From positions 1 to 6,589 of the forward strand of contig DERU01000019.1 in NCBI GenBank assembly GCA_002361095.1: DNA of 6,589 bases, in the 5' to 3' direction. The notes beneath the pieces were generated by a model. The model did not search any database and was not told where the DNA came from. It worked only from the letters and a program-made list of their open reading frames with translations. Positions within the stretch are counted from its first letter, which is position 1. Every line of letters starts with the position of its first letter. This stretch comes from Lachnospiraceae bacterium UBA3332. Its GTDB lineage: Bacteria; Bacillota; Clostridia; Lachnospirales; Lachnospiraceae. Made by a program: the position numbers and the translations under genes. Positions 1-6,204 of this stretch are shown here, piece after piece.

Positions 1-46
1 CCGCCTTAAGCTGCTGCCATGGGGCTGAACGGTTACATCTAATTCC
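1..46. other. Unassigned edge sequence
   Basis: Beyond the second terminator-like hairpin there are 46 bases with no coding frame, promoter or repeat that I can support. They are probably intergenic DNA before the next locus. Confidence 0.4.
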
Positions 47-71
47 AAAAAAGGGAAAGGATGATTCCCTT
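47..71 (-). terminator. Second terminator-like hairpin after the operon
   Basis: On the minus strand a 7-bp stem (AAGGGAA, 7-nt loop, TTCCCTT) runs straight into a run of T residues (A run at 47-52 on the plus strand), giving the stem-plus-U-tract form of an intrinsic terminator. The stem is rather AT-rich and has only three G-C pairs, so alone it would be modest. It sits about 20 nt beyond a stronger GC-rich hairpin and may act as a back-up stop for the operon. Confidence 0.5.
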
Positions 72-90
72 CCCCTTGGTAGCGTATTAC

Positions 91-123
91 AAAACCGCTC
101 TGGGGCCGTTTGAAAACGGCCCC
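91..123 (-). terminator. Probable operon terminator
   Basis: A near-perfect inverted repeat at 102-123 (GGGGCCGTT, 4-nt loop, AACGGCCCC) lies 18 nt after the stop codon of the solute-binding protein gene. On the minus strand it is followed by a short GC spacer and then TTTT (plus-strand A run 91-94). The stem is strong, but the T run is short and displaced by about 7 nt, so termination may be incomplete and be helped by the next hairpin at 47-71. Confidence 0.6.
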
Positions 124-141
124 GCTTTATGCCTGGGTTTT

Positions 142-1695
142 TTATTCCGCAGGTGTCAGCCCGGCATCGGACATGGCCTGCCTGTTATACTCGTTTGCCT
201 TTTCCGTCAGTTCCGTTACCCAGTCGTTGGCGTTCTTTTCTCCGTTAAATACGGAATCCTCCACGCCTGCGTAAGGGCCCTCCGCGCCTACAAAGCCGGC
301 AAAACCGGGAATCTGGCAGTCGCCGAAAGGAATGACGCCCTGTTTGACCTGATCGAAGTAATCGTCAAAATACTGGCCGTACTTTTTATCTTTATCCGTC
401 TGATCCGCTTCCGCTTTTTTCAGGGAAGGGAAGAAGGTGGTCTGGTAATCCTTCCAGATCTCTTCGTCCATGGTCAGCGGGGCAGGCATGGACTGCTTCC
501 AGATCTCAACGCCCGCTTCTTCGTCGGTCAACGTCTTGTAAGCTTCCATCTTTGCTTTCCAGCCGTCCAAACCCCAGCCCATGAACTTCAACAGTTCATA
601 TGCTTCCCTGGGATGCTCCGTACCGGAAGAAATGCCGCCGAAGTCCAGCACGCCGAATTTGTATTTGGCATCGGTGCCTTCCACGGAAGGGGTCGCATAG
701 GGAACAAACTCGATACCCTTGTTGCGGTATTCGTCGGTGTCAAACAGATTTAAGTAGGTCCAGAACGCATCGATCTGGAAACCGATCTTGCCGGAAAAGC
801 CCGCCCATTCGTTGGAGCCAAGCCAGGCCACAATCTCATCCTCCGTCAGGGGTGCGCGGTATTTGCCCTTCATCAAATCGCCCAGCGCGTTTACGCCCAC
901 CGCCCAGTTGGTCAGGTCGAATTCTTTGCCGTTCCATCCAAACTCGCCGATACAATTCGGATCCGCCGCCACCGGATAATACGTCACGATGGAATGGAAC
1001 TGGTTGAATCCGTAAATCCCCTCGTCGGGAGAGGTCACATCCTTAAAGGCCTGAATCATCTCGTCCCAGGTCCAGTCTGTGGGAGGCATCGCCACATTGA
1101 GTTTTTCAAACACCGCCATATCCGCATACAGCGCGTCCGGGAAAAACTTCATCGGGGTAGACAGTTTCTGGGCGGAACCGTAGTAGCCCAGCTTCGCGCC
1201 GTTGATGGAAGGAAGCACGTTCTGGTTCTCCGGGTCGTTCTCCCAGTACTCGGTCATGTCGCCCAGCAGGCTGTTGGAGAGGGCAAAGTCACAATTGCCA
1301 AGAATCATGAAGCAGTCCGGCGTTTTCCCCGTATTGACCAAATTCAGCAGCGTATCGTTGTATTCCGCGCCCGCCGCCACATAAATCACGTTGACTTTGA
1401 TATTGGGATACTTCTCGGTGAACTTCTGTGCCAGATACTCGGTCAGCACTTTGTTGTCAAAATTCATGTAGGTCAGTTCGATTTCGTCGCCGGTCATCTC
1501 CGGAAGCGCGGATACCTCGCCGCCGCCCTCCGCTTCCGCGCCGTCCTCTGCGGCGTCTTCGTCCGCCGCTGCGTTACCCTCGTCTGCCGCATTGGCGGAT
1601 GCATTGTCCGTGGATGCCGGGCTGCTCCCGCAGCCTGTCAGCAGGGAAACTGTCATCGCCGCGCACAGAAGTGCGCTTAAAACTTTCTTTTTCAT
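142..1695 (-). CDS. Extracellular solute-binding lipoprotein, family 1 (carbohydrate ABC importer)
   Basis: A 517-residue membrane-anchored receptor that would bind a sugar or oligosaccharide outside the cell and deliver it to the two permeases encoded just upstream. The N-terminus is a lipoprotein signal: basic MKKK, a hydrophobic core, then lipobox L19-T20-G21-C22, so mature protein starts at lipidated Cys22. Residues 23-64 are an Ala/Asp/Glu/Gly-rich acidic linker. The rest has the look of SBP family 1 (COG1653): a first strand at 71-77 followed by a helix with LAQKFTEKYPNIKV (88-101), a TPDCFM strand (125-130), FPDALYAD (185-192) and DWTWDEM (207-213), and a late REAYELLKFM helix (363-372). 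At 517 residues it is longer than the usual 420-450. The ATG follows an AGGAGG site. It is the last gene, set apart from the others by 154 nt with hairpins. Family is clear; the ligand is unknown. Confidence 0.93.
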   Translation of the reverse strand: MKKKVLSALLCAAMTVSLLTGCGSSPASTDNASANAADEGNAAADEDAAEDGAEAEGGGEVSALPEMTGDEIELTYMNFDNKVLTEYLAQKFTEKYPNIKVNVIYVAAGAEYNDTLLNLVNTGKTPDCFMILGNCDFALSNSLLGDMTEYWENDPENQNVLPSINGAKLGYYGSAQKLSTPMKFFPDALYADMAVFEKLNVAMPPTDWTWDEMIQAFKDVTSPDEGIYGFNQFHSIVTYYPVAADPNCIGEFGWNGKEFDLTNWAVGVNALGDLMKGKYRAPLTEDEIVAWLGSNEWAGFSGKIGFQIDAFWTYLNLFDTDEYRNKGIEFVPYATPSVEGTDAKYKFGVLDFGGISSGTEHPREAYELLKFMGWGLDGWKAKMEAYKTLTDEEAGVEIWKQSMPAPLTMDEEIWKDYQTTFFPSLKKAEADQTDKDKKYGQYFDDYFDQVKQGVIPFGDCQIPGFAGFVGAEGPYAGVEDSVFNGEKNANDWVTELTEKANEYNRQAMSDAGLTPAE

Positions 1696-1705
1696 ACTTT
1701 TAAAA

Positions 1706-1714
1706 TCCTCCTTT
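1706..1714 (-). promoter_or_regulatory. Strong ribosome binding site of the solute-binding protein gene
   Basis: The minus strand reads AAAGGAGGA about 10 nt before the ATG at 1695, a near-perfect Shine-Dalgarno match. It is the best one in the window and sits in an A/T-rich, unstructured stretch just after a GC-rich hairpin, consistent with high expression of the binding protein relative to the permeases. Confidence 0.8.
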
Positions 1715-1731
1715 AAATTTTTTTATATGTG

Positions 1732-1754
1732 CCCGCCCCGCACTGCGGAGCGGG
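1732..1754 (-). promoter_or_regulatory. GC-rich hairpin in the leader of the solute-binding protein gene
   Basis: The minus strand forms a 10-bp stem (CCCGCTCCGC against GCGGGGCGGG, one G-T pair) with a 3-nt loop. It is followed by ACATATAAAAAAATTT and then the ribosome binding site. The tract after it is A-rich rather than T-rich at first, so it is not a standard terminator for this strand. A 5' stabilising structure for the mRNA of the binding protein is the likeliest role; this is inference. Confidence 0.55.
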
Positions 1755-1763
1755 AATATAAAA

Positions 1764-1793
1764 CAAAGCAAAACCCGGAAGGAACCTTCCCGG
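1764..1793 (-). terminator. Terminator-like (possible attenuator) hairpin between permease and binding-protein genes
   Basis: On the minus strand CCGGGAAG, a GTTC loop and CTTCCGG form a stem of about 7 bp with one bulged G (1775-1793), followed by GTTTTGCTTTGTTT. That is the outline of an intrinsic terminator. The bulge and interrupted T run suggest partial rather than complete termination. Its 5' arm (1789-1793) is also the 3' arm of the hairpin at 1789-1809, so the two cannot form together. Confidence 0.45.
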
Positions 1794-1809
1794 CTGGTTT
1801 CCAACCGGG
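1789..1809 (-). promoter_or_regulatory. Hairpin that competes with the terminator-like stem
   Basis: The minus strand gives a continuous 9-bp stem: CCCGGTTGG, loop AAA, CCAGCCGGG (one G-T pair). It is transcribed just before the terminator-like hairpin and uses the same CCGGG bases, so it would act as an anti-terminator if it forms first. Whether the pair is a true switch, or only a processing or decay barrier that sets different mRNA levels for permeases and binding protein, cannot be told from one sequence. Confidence 0.45.
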
Positions 1810-1816
1810 AAGCGGC

Positions 1817-1848
1817 GGATATTGCCTGCCTGCAGCAGGCAAATATCC
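1817..1848 (-). promoter_or_regulatory. Stem-loop directly after the second permease gene
   Basis: The minus strand begins, one base after the TAA stop of the permease, with an inverted repeat: GGATATTTGCCTGC pairs with GCAGGCAATATCC across a 5-nt loop, with one bulged base. No T run follows, so it is not a terminator. Its place at the 3' end of the permease coding region fits a 3'-end stabiliser or an RNA processing boundary. Confidence 0.5.
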
Positions 1849-1849
1849 T

Positions 1850-2869
1850 TTATTCTCCCGTAATACCGGTGCGGTCCACGCTTTCCACAAACTGCTTTTG
1901 CAGGACAAAATACAGAAGCAGAACGGGCAGGATGGACAGCATGGTAGCCGCCATCTTGATTCCCTCGTTCAGGCTGCCCATGGCCTCGCCGGTCACGGAG
2001 CCGCCCGCCTGGGAATAGCTGTCGTTAAAGCCTTTGAGGGCCACCATCAGGGTATTCCAATAGCTGTCGCCCAACACGCCGCACACATACAGCTGGGTCA
2101 GGTAAGACTCGTTCCAGTACCAGACCAGCGAGAACAGAAACACCACCAGAATGGCCGGGGCTGCGGAAGGAACCGCAATCCGCACAAAAGTCTTAAAATG
2201 CCCGCAGCCGTCGATTTTGGCCGCTTCGATCAGGGCCTGCGGAATCTGGCGGAAAAACTGGAAGAAGATCAGGATATAAAGCTGCGCCTTGATCCCCTGC
2301 CCCAAAAGCGCCGGAAGCAGAAACGCCTTGATGGAATCCAATATTTTTAAATCGTTGTACAGCAAATAATTGGGCATCATCGTAATCTGCGGCGGAATGA
2401 TAAAGGAAAATATCAAAACCCCCAGCATCACGGTTTTTAACGGAAAGTCATACCGCGCAAAACCATATCCGATGACGGCGCACATCACCATGTTCAAAAG
2501 CGTGGGAAGCCCCGCAATTACCACGGACTGCCACAGCGTTCTCACGTAATCCATGCTGGTGAAGGCGTCCACATAGTTTTTCACATACAGGACGCTGGGA
2601 ATCCAGTTTACGGAACTGTCCAGCAAATCCGCGCGCTGCATCAGGCTCTTGGAGATCATGTACAAAAGCGGGTACAGATACACGAAACCGATACAGATCA
2701 AAAGACCGTAAATGGCGATCAGTTTGCCCACCCCCTGGGTATCCTTTGATCCGAAAAACCATTTCCTGACCGCATACCGGTCAATCTTTCTCTTCGGGGA
2801 CACGGCCGCTTTCGCCTTAGCGGGCTGCCCTTGCGGCTTTTGCAGTTCGTTTTGCTTTCTGCTTTTCAT
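1850..2869 (-). CDS. Carbohydrate ABC transporter permease, MalG/UgpE type
   Basis: A 339-residue inner subunit of a type I ABC importer channel (COG0395-like). The N-terminal 48 residues are hydrophilic and basic, longer than usual for MalG relatives. Membrane segments are visible at about 49-72, 113-137, 145-165, 183-206, 237-256 and 305-325. The EAA loop that docks on the ATPase is at 215-234 (EAAKIDG, then VPSAAP). The C-terminus has the family's typical ending after the last segment (FVLQKQFVESV, near 321-331). A stretch at about 261-302 between the last two segments, rich in Gly and Ser, is somewhat long. The ATG at 2869 follows AGAGGGGGGAG and lies inside the 3' end of the preceding permease gene, so translation is probably coupled. 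Three hairpins follow before the binding-protein gene. Confidence 0.93.
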   Translation of the reverse strand: MKSRKQNELQKPQGQPAKAKAAVSPKRKIDRYAVRKWFFGSKDTQGVGKLIAIYGLLICIGFVYLYPLLYMISKSLMQRADLLDSSVNWIPSVLYVKNYVDAFTSMDYVRTLWQSVVIAGLPTLLNMVMCAVIGYGFARYDFPLKTVMLGVLIFSFIIPPQITMMPNYLLYNDLKILDSIKAFLLPALLGQGIKAQLYILIFFQFFRQIPQALIEAAKIDGCGHFKTFVRIAVPSAAPAILVVFLFSLVWYWNESYLTQLYVCGVLGDSYWNTLMVALKGFNDSYSQAGGSVTGEAMGSLNEGIKMAATMLSILPVLLLYFVLQKQFVESVDRTGITGE

Positions 2870-3857
2870 ATTGCTCCCCCCTCTTCTCGATCTTTTTGAT
2901 CAACCGTTCCTGTTTCTTGAGTTCTTTTCTGTATTTCTTCGCCTTTTTGGCATAAACGTCCTTCTTCAGTGCCAGCGCCGCCGCAAAGACGATCACCAGC
3001 AGGGTCACGATCACGGCGTACAGCCATGCCATGGCGGAAGCGTATCCGTAGCCCTTGCTGCCGGTGGTACCGAACATCGCGTTTTTGATCGTCTCAATGA
3101 TGGTATTCTGCTCGTTGTTGGACAGATACACGATGGTGTACACCACGTTCAGGAGCGTCATCGGCTTGATGGTCGGCAGGGTGATCTTCCAAAAGCATTC
3201 CCAGGTGGATCCGCCGTCCATCTTTGCCGCCTCATACAGGGAGGTGTCAATCTTTTGGACCGCCGCCAAAAAGATCAGGATCTGCACGCCGGAATACCAA
3301 AGGTACATGACAATGTTTTCAAACAGTCCCATAATTGCGTCTACGATAAATCCCGGCAAAAAGCCGATCATCGACTGAATCATGGAGGTATTCATCGCAG
3401 GAATGGAACCCGCCCCCTGGGATACCAGCTGCGCCATCACCGGGCCGCTGGCGATGATCACCGGAAGGAAAAAGATCAGCCTGAAAACTCCCTTTCCCTT
3501 GATTTTCGCATTCAAAAGCAGGGCGATTATCAGGGCGAACACCACGATAATCGGAACCGCCATGACGGTTTTGACCAGATAGGCCGCAAGTTCCGTGGGG
3601 AAGGTCTCATCCTCCTGCAGGATCTGCGTAAAATTCTGGATGCCGATGAAGGTGATCTCCCTGCCCTTAGGCGTCATTTTCACACGGCTTAACGCAAAGT
3701 TGAAAGACTGTGCCAGGGGCCGCAGAACGAAGATGAGCACACCGATGATCCAGGGCAGCACGAACAGGTATCCCATCATGCCTTCCCGCTGCTTTAACGA
3801 CAGGCGTTTTTTCGGGGCCGCCGTCTGTTGCTTTTCCTTATTTTTGATTTCTTTCAT
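2817..3857 (-). CDS. Sugar ABC transporter permease, MalF/LplB type
   Basis: A 346-residue membrane subunit forming the importer channel with the MalG-type permease that follows. The segment GYLFVLPWIIGVLIFVLRPL (29-48) is the classic first helix of this family; others lie at about 95-115, 124-143, 183-200, 230-246 and 273-297. The ATPase-docking EAA loop is at 209-228 (EAAKMDGG, then ITLP). Two features stand out: a long external stretch at about 144-182 between the third and fourth segments, and a cytoplasmic tail at 299-346 with 21 Lys/Arg in 48 residues, predicted helical. The ATG is 10 nt after the stop of the DUF5696 gene, and its ribosome binding site overlaps that stop. The last 53 nt are shared, in another frame, with the next permease. 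Substrate class (sugar or oligosaccharide) is inferred from family. Confidence 0.93.
   Translation of the reverse strand: MKEIKNKEKQQTAAPKKRLSLKQREGMMGYLFVLPWIIGVLIFVLRPLAQSFNFALSRVKMTPKGREITFIGIQNFTQILQEDETFPTELAAYLVKTVMAVPIIVVFALIIALLLNAKIKGKGVFRLIFFLPVIIASGPVMAQLVSQGAGSIPAMNTSMIQSMIGFLPGFIVDAIMGLFENIVMYLWYSGVQILIFLAAVQKIDTSLYEAAKMDGGSTWECFWKITLPTIKPMTLLNVVYTIVYLSNNEQNTIIETIKNAMFGTTGSKGYGYASAMAWLYAVIVTLLVIVFAAALALKKDVYAKKAKKYRKELKKQERLIKKIEKRGEQYEKQKAKRTAKAARAAR
2874..2884 (-). promoter_or_regulatory. Ribosome binding site inside the upstream permease gene
   Basis: The minus strand reads AGAGGGGGGAG, four bases before the ATG at 2869 if taken to its end, or about 10 nt before it if the AGAGG core is used. 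It lies within the coding region of the preceding permease, which supports the downstream ATG as the true start even though it creates a 53-nt gene overlap. Confidence 0.6.
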
Positions 3858-3862
3858 CCGCT

Positions 3863-3869
3863 CTCACCT
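3863..3869 (-). promoter_or_regulatory. Ribosome binding site overlapping the DUF5696 stop codon
   Basis: AGGTGAG begins within the TAG stop of the DUF5696 gene (3870-3868) and lies 5 nt before the permease ATG at 3857. Ribosomes ending on the first gene would be placed directly on the start region of the second, a usual arrangement for translational coupling. Confidence 0.65.
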
Positions 3870-6204
3870 ACCTTACCACCTTATAGGACAAGCCCTCCAG
3901 GGCTATGCCGTCACATGTTACGGATTTTTCATTATAATTTACATAGACCTTTACCCCGTTATCGTAGGTCACCACCGCCACATTATCTGCGGTTTTTTTC
4001 CGGTCCGCAATCATCGCGCCCGCCGTTTGCTCGCTGACGGCCTTCAACTGCCTGTAGTAGTCTATGATTTCGTTTTTGTATACGCCATAACGGGACGTAT
4101 ACAGGTCGGAGGAATTGGTATAAAGTAAGTCCACCGGATCCTCCCAGGTCAGGTAGAAGGAAGGGCAAATCCCCGTCTCCACCAGCTGTAAAAAGTACTC
4201 GCTCTTGTTCGCCTCAAAGTTGGTGTAATCCGCATACATGGGAAGCACGCCTTTCAGCGCGATGGACAAAAACGGCACTTCCTCATCCGTGAAAATATAA
4301 CTGGAGGTACTCACCGGCATGCCCACGATGCTGTCCGTCATGTCCCAGTAGCAGGAAAGCGGCTCCTCCATTGCCAAGTCAAAGTCTGCCGACGCCTCTT
4401 TCAGTGCCTGCGTAAAGGCCTGCAGGTTTTCACTGCGGTTATACTGTTTTCCGTTATAATTGTAGCTGTAAAGATGGTTGGTCACACCCGTCAGGGCCAG
4501 ACGGCGCACGCCCTTCTTTTGATAAGAGGAAAGGCTTTCCTTGAGCTTTTTCACCGCCTGCGCGGACGTCTGGAAGTTGAAGTTCTCGTAAATCTCCTTA
4601 TAGGTATTTTCCTTATACACGCTCTCGTCCAGCTTCTTGATTACATTGAAGGTGGTGTTGACCGTATCGGGATTGGCCCGCAGCGCGTCCTGGTACAGAT
4701 ACAGCCGGATACCGTCCTCCTCCGCTTCCCGCAACAACTTCGTCAGATCGCCCGTACCGCCGATTTTGGAATCCGCCTTGTATTTGGAAATCGGCATACT
4801 CCAGATCCCGCCGTCCTGCCAGCCCTTGTAGACGGAAAAGATATCGGTCACACCCTCCGCCCCCAAGTCGGCGTAAATATCCCGGATATTATCCACAGTA
4901 GTCATAACCACAGGTTTTTTAAAGATCATACCGTTTTCCCGGTCCGTCCCCAAAAAGTCCAGCCGGATCCGAAACGGCTCCTGCTTTGCTTCCAGCTTCT
5001 CCAGCAGATATTCCCGGTATTTGACGGCAAGTCCCGCATAGTCCGCTTCTTCCCCGCCGGTAAACACATAACGCATGCGGATGTTGCACTGCGCCCGCTT
5101 CTGCTCCTGCAGCTGTACCGCAGAGGTTCCCTCTTTGCTCATAAGCTGTTTGTAAATACGGCGCAGGGTAAACCGGGGCGCAATCCAGTTATAATTTGTG
5201 ATGGCGCCGTTCGGATAAGCGGCGATCCTGGCATCCTCCGCTCCCTCTTCGATGATGCCCAGCACCGCAAACTCCGAATCCGTATGTACCATTCCAAACA
5301 CGGGCGCCAGCACGGGTTCCGCATCGTTGACCGTCTGGTATTCCTCCCAGAACAGAGACAGCACATAACTTTCGTCCACACCGGCGTTATCGCCCCAGAC
5401 TTTTAAGGTCAGCGGGGAAGTAAAACGTCCGTCGTTGTCCTCCAGGTAAATCAGCGCGCCGTTGCCATCGGGCATAAGCATGTAGCCTTCCCGCTCGTAA
5501 GAATAGGTATAGCCCAAAAAGGGATAGACAAAAATATTTCCGATGGTAACATTCTCCTGCTCCTCCACGATGGAATCATTGGGAATTTCCACCACGATCC
5601 CATCCTCCTGCAAAGTCACCTGCAGGATAAAGGAAATCTGGTATTTGGTCAGGTTCACCGCCGCCGTAAAACCGTCGCCGTTTTTGGTCACCGCGATGTC
5701 GGCCTGCGCGGAAAGCAGATCCGTCCGCTCTTCGTTCACATCGTTTAAAATGTCAAAGCCGATGCCGGATTGGATAAAATTCTCCCAGGTCGTATTGAGC
5801 GTCCCGTCGCTTTCCCGCACGGTAGATTCCATGATTGCGCCGGTCTTTTTGTCCCGGACGATCAGGGACAGCGTGGGCTCATACAGGTAAAGCGCCAGCG
5901 CGTCGTTTTCCGCCACCAGGTCATGTCCTTTGATGGTTTTTACATCTTCCCTGACAATGGCCTCCTCCAACGCTTTTTCTTTCTCTGCGGCGGAAACCGT
6001 GACGTTTGCCACTTCCCCTTCCGCCGCAGGGGCGGCCGTTTCCTCCGCGCCGCTTTCGCCGGGCGATTCCTCCTGCTGTGCGCTTTCCCCCGTATCCGCT
6101 GCAGCCTCCGCCGCAAAAGCCTGTGCCGGACCAAGCAGCAGAAAAGCCGACAGGCAGGCAGCCATGGATTTTAATAAAATAGCCCGTAACGTTTTATTTG
6201 CCAA
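3868..6204 (-). CDS. Secreted DUF5696-type protein, glycosidase-like architecture
   Basis: A 778-residue exported protein. Residues 1-31 are a Sec signal (basic KTLR, hydrophobic core, cleavage near AQAFA/AEA); 32-69 are an Ala/Glu-rich acidic linker. About 90-385 looks like beta-sandwich, with a YPFLGYTYSYEREGYMLMPD patch near 227-246 and a GNGALIYLEDNDG turn (247-259). About 412-715 alternates strands and helices like a barrel: RIRLDFLG (412), SVYKGWQDGG (457), LYLYQDALR (501), RRLALTG (567), DLAMEEP (609), VETGICPSFYLTWED (675). A short beta module, VVTYDNGVKVYVNYN (744-758), closes the protein, as in many glycosidases. I assign DUF5696 from recalled family look and its usual place beside sugar permeases, not from a search. 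It may cut or bind a glycan outside the cell; no activity is proven. I chose TTG at 6204 over the upstream ATG at 6267, which lies within the preceding gene and would add hydrophilic residues before the signal. Confidence 0.8.
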   Translation of the reverse strand: MANKTLRAILLKSMAACLSAFLLLGPAQAFAAEAAADTGESAQQEESPGESGAEETAAPAAEGEVANVTVSAAEKEKALEEAIVREDVKTIKGHDLVAENDALALYLYEPTLSLIVRDKKTGAIMESTVRESDGTLNTTWENFIQSGIGFDILNDVNEERTDLLSAQADIAVTKNGDGFTAAVNLTKYQISFILQVTLQEDGIVVEIPNDSIVEEQENVTIGNIFVYPFLGYTYSYEREGYMLMPDGNGALIYLEDNDGRFTSPLTLKVWGDNAGVDESYVLSLFWEEYQTVNDAEPVLAPVFGMVHTDSEFAVLGIIEEGAEDARIAAYPNGAITNYNWIAPRFTLRRIYKQLMSKEGTSAVQLQEQKRAQCNIRMRYVFTGGEEADYAGLAVKYREYLLEKLEAKQEPFRIRLDFLGTDRENGMIFKKPVVMTTVDNIRDIYADLGAEGVTDIFSVYKGWQDGGIWSMPISKYKADSKIGGTGDLTKLLREAEEDGIRLYLYQDALRANPDTVNTTFNVIKKLDESVYKENTYKEIYENFNFQTSAQAVKKLKESLSSYQKKGVRRLALTGVTNHLYSYNYNGKQYNRSENLQAFTQALKEASADFDLAMEEPLSCYWDMTDSIVGMPVSTSSYIFTDEEVPFLSIALKGVLPMYADYTNFEANKSEYFLQLVETGICPSFYLTWEDPVDLLYTNSSDLYTSRYGVYKNEIIDYYRQLKAVSEQTAGAMIADRKKTADNVAVVTYDNGVKVYVNYNEKSVTCDGIALEGLSYKVVR
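6112..6204 (-). other. Sec signal peptide of the DUF5696 protein
   Basis: With the TTG start the first 31 residues show a basic start (NKTLR), a second Lys, then AACLSAFLLLGPAQAFA, a hydrophobic core ending in a small-x-small A-F-A cleavage site. The internal Cys (MAAC) is too early and lacks a proper lipobox, so a cleaved, released protein is likelier than a lipoprotein. Confidence 0.7.

Noticed and set aside
61..753. Plus-strand open frame of 230 codons (and similar ones at 994-1680, 1592-2350 and 4474-5406)
   Set aside because: All lie opposite well-supported genes on the minus strand, lack convincing ribosome binding sites and give products without family features.
1720..1775. Internal promoter for the binding-protein gene (TATATT or TATAAA as -10)
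   Set aside because: No acceptable -35 box lies at 16-18 nt from either on the minus strand; the AT-rich words are better explained as a T run and the spacer before the ribosome binding site.
2712..3692. Long plus-strand open frame of 326 codons opposite the two permeases
   Set aside because: It is antisense to two clearly recognised permeases, its product is rich in His, Arg, Gln and Asp with no domain pattern, and it spans the gene overlap. It is a shadow of codon use.
6150..6165. Lipobox (MAAC) in the signal peptide of the DUF5696 protein
   Set aside because: The Cys comes before the main hydrophobic core and the -3 position is Met; the A-F-A site after the core is a better fit for ordinary Sec cleavage.
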